This document shows, piece by piece, positions 63,646-64,000 of a DNA stretch of 64,000 nucleotides. The stretch comes from Phymorhynchus buccinoides. Lineage: Eukaryota > Mollusca > Gastropoda > Neogastropoda > Raphitomidae. The stretch spans positions 26,975,711-27,039,710 of the forward strand of contig CM065711.1 of assembly GCA_017654935.2 (NCBI GenBank), written 5' to 3'. The notes beneath the pieces are model-generated. The model was given only the letters and a program-made list of their open reading frames with translations. It did not search any database and was not told the DNA's origin. Position 1 is the stretch's first letter; every line of letters begins with the position of its first letter. Both the position numbers and the translations under genes were made by a program.

Positions 63646-63770
63646 CAGAGAGAGAGACAGAGAGAGAGAGGGAGAGAGAGAGAGAGACCGACTGACAGAC
63701 AATGAGAGATAGATTAGAAAGAGAGAGAGAGATAAAAAGAGAGAGAGAGAGAGAGAGAGAGTTAGAGAGC

Positions 63771-63806
<36 letters not shown>

Positions 63807-63826
63807 CAGAGAGAGATACAGAGAGC
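63601..63826. repeat. (GA)n microsatellite
   Basis: GA dinucleotides with CAGA and TAGA interruptions. Open frames on both strands are artefacts. Confidence 0.93.
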
Positions 63827-64000
63827 CTCTTCAAAAATGTTATTTATTGACGTCTGCATAATAATATACCTTAATGTCACGGGGCCTCTTTTTTTTTTTT
63901 TCCCGCAGCGTATGCATTATATCATTAACATAGCAAATAATAAGAATACAAACCAAATAAATCAACTAAAGTGAAACTTATAACCATCATAGTAAACACA

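Overview
The window is eukaryotic and most likely from a gastropod or other lophotrochozoan mollusc. The evidence is split coding sequence with GT-AG introns, dense SINE/LINE/MITE insertions, a Ty3/Gypsy element, and long GA/CT, CA and TCA microsatellites. There is no operon structure, no bacterial-type gene and no CRISPR. The species call is an inference from repeat character, not a database result.

One host gene dominates: a TRANK1-like gene (TPR and ankyrin repeat containing 1, carrying a UvrD/SF1-type helicase core). Thirteen consecutive coding exons were recovered by joining splice sites in phase. On the minus strand, 5' to 3', exons 1-7 lie at 59980-59852, 56414-56208 (DETQDF and GDTAQS motifs), 53300-53052 (NYRSH), 49896-49759 (motif V, KGLEFDDV), 47770-47668, 47271-47047 (motif VI, LYTALTRAR) and 42146-41776. 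Exons 8-11 occur twice: on the minus strand at 37866-29528 and on the plus strand at 1979-10386. Exons 12-13 occur only on the plus strand (19222-19452 and 21133-21288). The Walker A end lies beyond base 64000 and the 3' end is not reached.

Layout: bases 1-15821 and 24001-39847 are reverse complements of each other. They are joined through a unique 7.7 kb piece (15822-23500) and a gap of exactly 500 N (23501-24000). The right copy stops abruptly inside the Gypsy pol gene at the gap, and it carries many single-base indels in exon 11 (29528-29721) and next to the gap. This looks like two overlapping contigs or haplotigs scaffolded head to head rather than a real palindrome. If so, the true gene order is exons 1-13 on one strand.

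The most striking feature is that the edges of at least nine exons have been locally duplicated. Each extra copy keeps the 3' part of the exon plus its 5' splice site (or, for exon 13, the 3' splice site plus the exon start) and a simple repeat, and lies on the intron side. Exon 9 has about 11 extra copies, exon 4 about 12, exon 2 about 7, exon 6 about 6, exon 11 three, exon 7 two, exons 3 and 8 one each, and exon 13 two acceptor-side copies.

Mobile DNA fills the introns. It includes TTAA-flanked piggyBac-like MITEs, TA-flanked Tigger/pogo-like MITEs (one inserted exactly at the exon 13 splice donor), hAT-like remnants, conserved-core SINEs, LINE fragments, a Gypsy element missing most of its integrase, and several minisatellites. 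The largest minisatellite (7130-10135, copied at 29790-32728) has a unit that begins with a MITE terminus.
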